DNA of 64,000 nucleotides, taken from assembly GCF_000346465.2 (NCBI RefSeq), contig NC_034010.1:26064643-26128642 (forward strand), given 5' to 3'. Origin of the DNA: Prunus persica. Its lineage: Eukaryota; Streptophyta; Magnoliopsida; Rosales; Rosaceae. A program made the translations under genes and the position numbers. The notes below the pieces were generated by a model. The model made no database searches. It was given only the letters and a program-made list of their open reading frames with translations, and was not told the origin of the DNA. How positions within the stretch are numbered: position 1 is the stretch's first letter; every line of letters begins with the position of its first letter. Shown here one piece after another: positions 59,685 through 64,000 of this stretch.

Positions 59685-59689
59685 GAAAG

Positions 59690-61374
59690 TATTAGGGAGT
59701 TACAATAGCTAATCCTACTAATGATAAGAAATGGTCATTTGTCTGTTATTAGGCCATAACTCCATATTTATGGTTATGATAATGGCTTGCTGTAACTGTA
59801 GATTATTCTCTAATGACTTGTATAATGATCATATGAATGACTAAGGGAAAATCAGTTTCTACATAGTATCAGAGTAAGGCTTCAAGTGTTGGGCCCAACG
59901 GCCACATGTGCTCCCACGTCACTCAATATGTATTGTCCACGTGTTAGGCTTCAAAGTTCGCCAAACATGCGGGGGTATATTGAGAGTATTTGTCCTACAT
60001 TGAAAAGTTAAGGGACTTAGCCTGATTTTATAAGGAGTTGGGCTACTCCCCCTATAGCCAATTAGTTTTGAGGTGGAACTTCAACTTCCTTTATGGTATC
60101 TATGCTCTTGTGATGATCTTTTCTTTATTACTGCTCTGTCCCACGTGGTTTTCTCCCCATATCTTATTTTATTGTTTATATGGTGTTTTAAAATTCAATT
60201 TGCCCATGCTCTTCTTTTCTTTTCTCTGTGTCCCAAGTTGGTTTAACCTCATATCCCTTTATGTCAAACTTGCCGCACCATCTCTCAATTCCTTTATTCC
60301 CTTCCAATATTCCTTCTACTCTCTCTGCACGCATCCCTTTCTGCTTTTCATGTGATGAATTTTCTTTTGTTTCCATTCCTCATCTTTGTTATATTTGTAA
60401 AATTTTAAAAAATGCACTTGTCAGAATTATTTTTCTTTTTCATTCCTCTTTACAACATTGCTATTTCTCTTCATTCTACCTAAATGGTGACTCCTAGGTA
60501 GAGTTTTGTTTCTCAGGTACCTAGAGTTATGTTTCCTAGTACATTTGACTAGTATGACAGCTCATCATTGTATTCCTTTATTCCATGAGCCCATGTGCTC
60601 CTTCACCTGCTGACTTTCAATGAGCGTTATGTTTACTTTGTTTCTCTCATGCCGTTGTTGCAACTCTGGAGATTGGAGTTCTTCTTTTTTGGTTCCCCTT
60701 ACTAGACTACTACAGCCAATAACTGCCGCCATCTCCATCACTATGTAGTTTCTTCATTCAAATCTTGCTATGTTGTGCGTGCTTGATTGGCGGGGGAGTA
60801 TTAGGGAGTTACAATAGTATTTCAGTTGCAATAGTTAATCCTACTAATGATAGGAAATGGTTAGTTGTCAGTTACGTTGTTATTAGGCCATAACTCCATA
60901 TTTATGCTTATGATAATGGCTTGATGTAAATGTAGATTGTTCTCTACAGACTTGTATACATATATATATATATATATATATACCCCTTCTATTGAGGGAT
61001 CCCTCAAATAATTTTATTTGAAGGACGTCCTTTAGGGTACCCTACAATTTTTTTCCCAATGATCCAAACCATCTATTTTTTAAGTCTTCATTCATAGATC
61101 ATCCTTACAAAAAATTAGACAAATCAGAATCCGTTTCGACATCCAATTGTGTCTTACAAAATCAATGAACACGGTGCTTCAAGAAAGTACTAAAATTCCA
61201 ATAACTCAATTGAGTGGTCAAATGATATCGGATTCAAGTGTTTTTTTGTAGAGATGATCTTTGAATGAGTATCTACAAAATAGACGTTTGGATTAGTGAA
61301 ATACAATCCGAAGTGGGGCCTACAAAAGGTGTCCCTCAAATAAGCTTATTTGAAGGATCCCTCAATGGAAGCTC

Positions 61375-61413
<39 letters not shown>

Positions 61414-61454
61414 TGATGATCATATAAATGACTGAGGGAAAATAAGTTTCTATA
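59690..61454 (+). mobile_element. Short non-autonomous LTR element, copy 3
   Basis: 5' LTR 59690-59863; primer site TAGTATCAGAG; non-coding interior; purine tract GGCGGGGGAG; 3' LTR 60799-61454. Perfect target duplication GAAAG on both sides (59685-59689, 61455-61459). The 3' LTR is enlarged because another element (60983-61378) sits in its TA repeat. Confidence 0.85.
60983..61378. mobile_element. MITE nested in the 3' LTR of copy 3
   Basis: About 396 bases inserted in a TA repeat. Inverted ends: CTTCTATTGAGGGATCCCTC and, read backwards, CTTCCATTGAGGGATCCTTC. Each end also folds on itself (CCTCAAATAA with TTATTTGAAGG). The other three copies have an uninterrupted TA tract here. A TA target would fit Tc1/mariner-type MITEs, but a TA-repeat host makes this uncertain. 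Confidence 0.7.
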
Positions 61455-62341
61455 GAAAGTACTTTAACAAATAGTCAAATATTCCCAAAAAAAAATTAAG
61501 CAAATTGTTGTTTTTTCTCTGCCACAATCTACTTAACTTCTACTCTTCACACGTCACCTCATTTAAATTTTATCCAAAGATTTGAGAGTTAACATATCAC
61601 ATAATCATTGTCTCACACTTAATAATTAATAATAATTACTAACCCTAAAGAGTTCAACGTCAAGCCTGCAACTTCCCTTCTTCTTTTCATGGCTGCACAA
61701 GAATCATCTCCCATTTCAGCAAAATATTGTTTTGTTAGTTTGTTAATAAGTGAAACTTCATTGAAAGACAAAGATAATACAACCACCGACAAGAACAAAG
61801 GCAGCAAGCAAGCTACAAGACGAGAGAATTTCTCATTTACTTGTCTTTTAATCTTAATCGTGTATCACAAATTCAAAACTGCGTGAACAAAAAAGCGAGT
61901 AGTGCATTTTTGGAAGAGCGTGAGATCAAACGTTAGATTTGTAATACACTACAAGGATCGAAGCAAACATGTGAAATGCTTTTTTGCTTTATGCTGTGCC
62001 AAATGCAATCAATCTACAGTATTTGAGTAAAGTCAGGTGCTTCAAATATGGAATCCAACATTAAAGAAAGGAAGATATGGTGTGAGTGCATATATATGGA
62101 AGACTTTGATCACAAAATTTCGGATTCGGATCCTCTACCGGTTCTTAATGCGTTCTTGTCCCGTTGCTTGCCTTTTAATCTTAACTATACATGACAAATT
62201 CAAAAGGTGTGTGAACAAAATGAGACTTGACCAAAGTTTTTGAGGATATTACAGTAAATAAGCCTTAAATTAATCAATGTCCACGTAAGTCAAGCTTAAC
62301 TTTTCTTTTTCGAAAACTAAATTTTTAGATACATGAAGGAT
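61455..62341. repeat. Module 4 after the element
   Basis: Same order as module 1 with deletions. It includes exon a of the unknown reading frame (61689-61830) and then repeats of the subtilase-upstream region (61900-62230). Confidence 0.65.
61689..61886 (+). pseudogene. Unknown reading frame, exon a, module 4
   Basis: The acceptor CAG of the other copies is changed to CAT, which creates an ATG: MAAQESSPISAKYCFVSLL, then KDKDNTTTDKNKGSKQATRR. A deletion fuses it to downstream DNA (FSFTCLLILIVYHKFKTA), 65 residues in all. Exon b is missing. Confidence 0.3.
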
Positions 62342-62346
62342 GAAAG

Positions 62347-63685
62347 AATTAGGGAGTTACAATAGTTAATCCTACTAATGATAGGAAATGGTATGTTGTC
62401 TGTTATTATCCCATAACTCCGTATTTATGTTTATGATAATGGTTTGCTGTAACGGTAGATTGTTCTCTATGGACTTGTACATATATATTGTGTATAATGA
62501 TCATATGAATGACTAAGGGAAAATCAATTTCTACATGGTATCAAAGCAAGGCTTCACGTGTTAGGTCCAACAGCCCCACGTGCTCCCACGTCACTCAATA
62601 TGTGTTGTCCATGTGTTAGGCTTCAAAGTTCGCCAAACATGTGGTGGCATTTTGAGAGTGTTTGTCCCACATTGAAAAGTTGAGGGACCTAGCCTGGGTT
62701 TATAAGGAGTTGAGCTATTCCTCTCATAGCCAATTGGTTTTGAGGTGGAACCTCAACTTCCTTCATGGTATCTATGCTCTTGTGATGATATTTTCTTTAT
62801 TATTTCTCTATCCCACATGGTTTTCTTCCCCATTTCTTATTTTATTATTTTTATGGTGCTTTGAAATTCAAACTTTCCCGTGCACTCTTTTTCTTTTTCT
62901 CTATGTCCCAAGTAGGTTTCACCTCATATCCCTTTATGTCAAACCTCGTATCCCTTTATGTCAAACTTGCCGCACTCTCTCTTAATTCCTTTATTCCCTT
63001 CAAATATCCATAAGTTCTCTGTGCACACATCCCTTTCTACTTTTCATATGATGAATTTTCTTTTGTTTCCATTCCTCATCTTTATTATATTTGTGAAATT
63101 TTAAAAAATGCACTTGTCTAAATTATTTGTCTTTCTCATTCCTTTTTACGACATTGCTATTTCTCTTTATCCTACCTAGATGGTGATTCCTAGGTAGAGT
63201 TATGTTTCTCAGGTTCCTAGAGTTGTGTTTCCTAGGTACATTTGACTTGTATGTTAGCCCATCATTTTATTCCATCATTCCATGAGCCCATGCGCTCCTT
63301 CACTTGCTGACTTTCAATGAGCGTTATGTTTACTTTGTTTCTCTCATGCCATTGTTGCAACTCTGGAGATTGGAGTTCTTTTTTGGTTCCCCTTACTGGA
63401 CTACTACAGCCGACTGTTGCCGCCATCTCCATCACGCTATGATGTGCGCACGATTGGCAGGGGAGTATTAGGGAGTTACAACTATATTTCAATTACAATA
63501 ATTAATCCTACTAATGATAGGAAATGATCAATTGTCAGTTACGTTGTTAGTAGGTCACAACTCCATATTTATTCTGGTCATAATGACTTGTTGTAACTGT
63601 ATATTGTTCTCTACAGACTTGTATATATATATATATATATATATTAATGATCATATGAATGACTAAGGGAAAATAAGTTTCCCCA
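62347..63685 (+). mobile_element. Short non-autonomous LTR element, copy 4
   Basis: 5' LTR 62347-62535 (first base changed), primer site TGGTATCAAAGC at 62536, non-coding interior, purine tract GGCAGGGGAG, 3' LTR 63466-63685. Flanks GAAAG and TAAAA, the latter a decayed target duplication. The primer site here is the closest of the four to the canonical one. Confidence 0.85.
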
Positions 63686-64000
63686 TAAAATACTTTAACA
63701 AATTTGTTAAATAGTCAAATATTCCAAAAAAAATTTAAGCAAATTGTTGTTTTTTCTCTGCCACTATCTACTTAACTTCTACTCTCCACACGCCACCTCA
63801 TTTAAATTTCATCCAAAGATTTGAGAGTTGACACATCACATAATAATTGTCTCACACTTAATAATTAATAATAATTACTAACCCTAAATAGTTCAACTTC
63901 CCTTCTTCTTTTCAGGGCTGCACAAGAATCATCTCCCATTTCAGCAAAATAATATTGTTTTTTGTTTGTTTGTTAATAAGTGAAACTTCATTGAAAGACA
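63686..64000. repeat. Module 5 start, cut by the window end
   Basis: Repeats the sequence after the other short LTR elements, including the start of exon a of the unknown reading frame at 63916 (acceptor TTCTTTTCAG intact, but a small insertion shifts the frame). Confidence 0.65.

Overview
The window is nuclear DNA of a eudicot plant. It is AT-rich, its genes are split by short GT-AG introns, and its families are typical plant ones (TOPP phosphatase, DA1-related protein, NPF transporter, RABA GTPase, cucumisin-like subtilases, a Copia retrotransposon). Gene content suggests a rosid, perhaps Rosaceae, but I cannot prove the species. Exon borders were read by eye from splice signals, phase continuity and family conservation, without transcripts.

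Bases 1-30,000 are ordinary, gene-dense euchromatin with single-copy housekeeping and developmental genes: NEDD1 WD40 protein (minus, 3' end outside the window), PP1 catalytic subunit (minus), a broken PP1 fragment (minus), DAR2 ubiquitin-dependent peptidase (plus), a mitochondrial carrier (minus), a BEL1-like homeodomain factor (minus), an NPF5-type transporter (minus) and a RABA2-type GTPase (minus). The pairs PP1-DAR2 and carrier-NPF look like blocks I recall as neighbours in Arabidopsis. Between them lie GA/CT microsatellites, two copies of a small foldback element and a 57-bp tandem duplication.

Bases 29,730-64,000 are a complex array of segmental duplications. Each large unit starts with a copy of the leader/promoter of the RABA2 gene without its coding part. 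It continues through repeated non-genic modules and ends in cucumisin-like subtilase genes or their wreckage. Two subtilases are complete (36,807-40,355 and 44,573-48,147; 752 and 753 residues, all catalytic residues present). A third is reduced to its promoter and a few scraps (about 54,940-55,520). Subtilase tail fragments fuse directly to the RABA2-leader copies at the same breakpoint in two places (about 41,262 and 55,934).

The array is loaded with mobile elements. Four short LTR elements all sit in the same target site, which is still empty in a fifth copy. A 5-kb Copia element has nearly identical LTRs but broken reading frames. There is a PIF/Harbinger-like element, two copies of a MULE-type MITE, a long-TIR element, hAT- or Tourist-like MITEs in subtilase intron 1, and SINE-like repeats after each subtilase. 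Because empty and filled versions of several sites coexist, the relative order of duplications and insertions can be partly read from this one window. The modules also carry an unrecognised, splice-flanked, lysine-rich reading frame in several decaying copies, the nearest thing here to an undescribed gene family.
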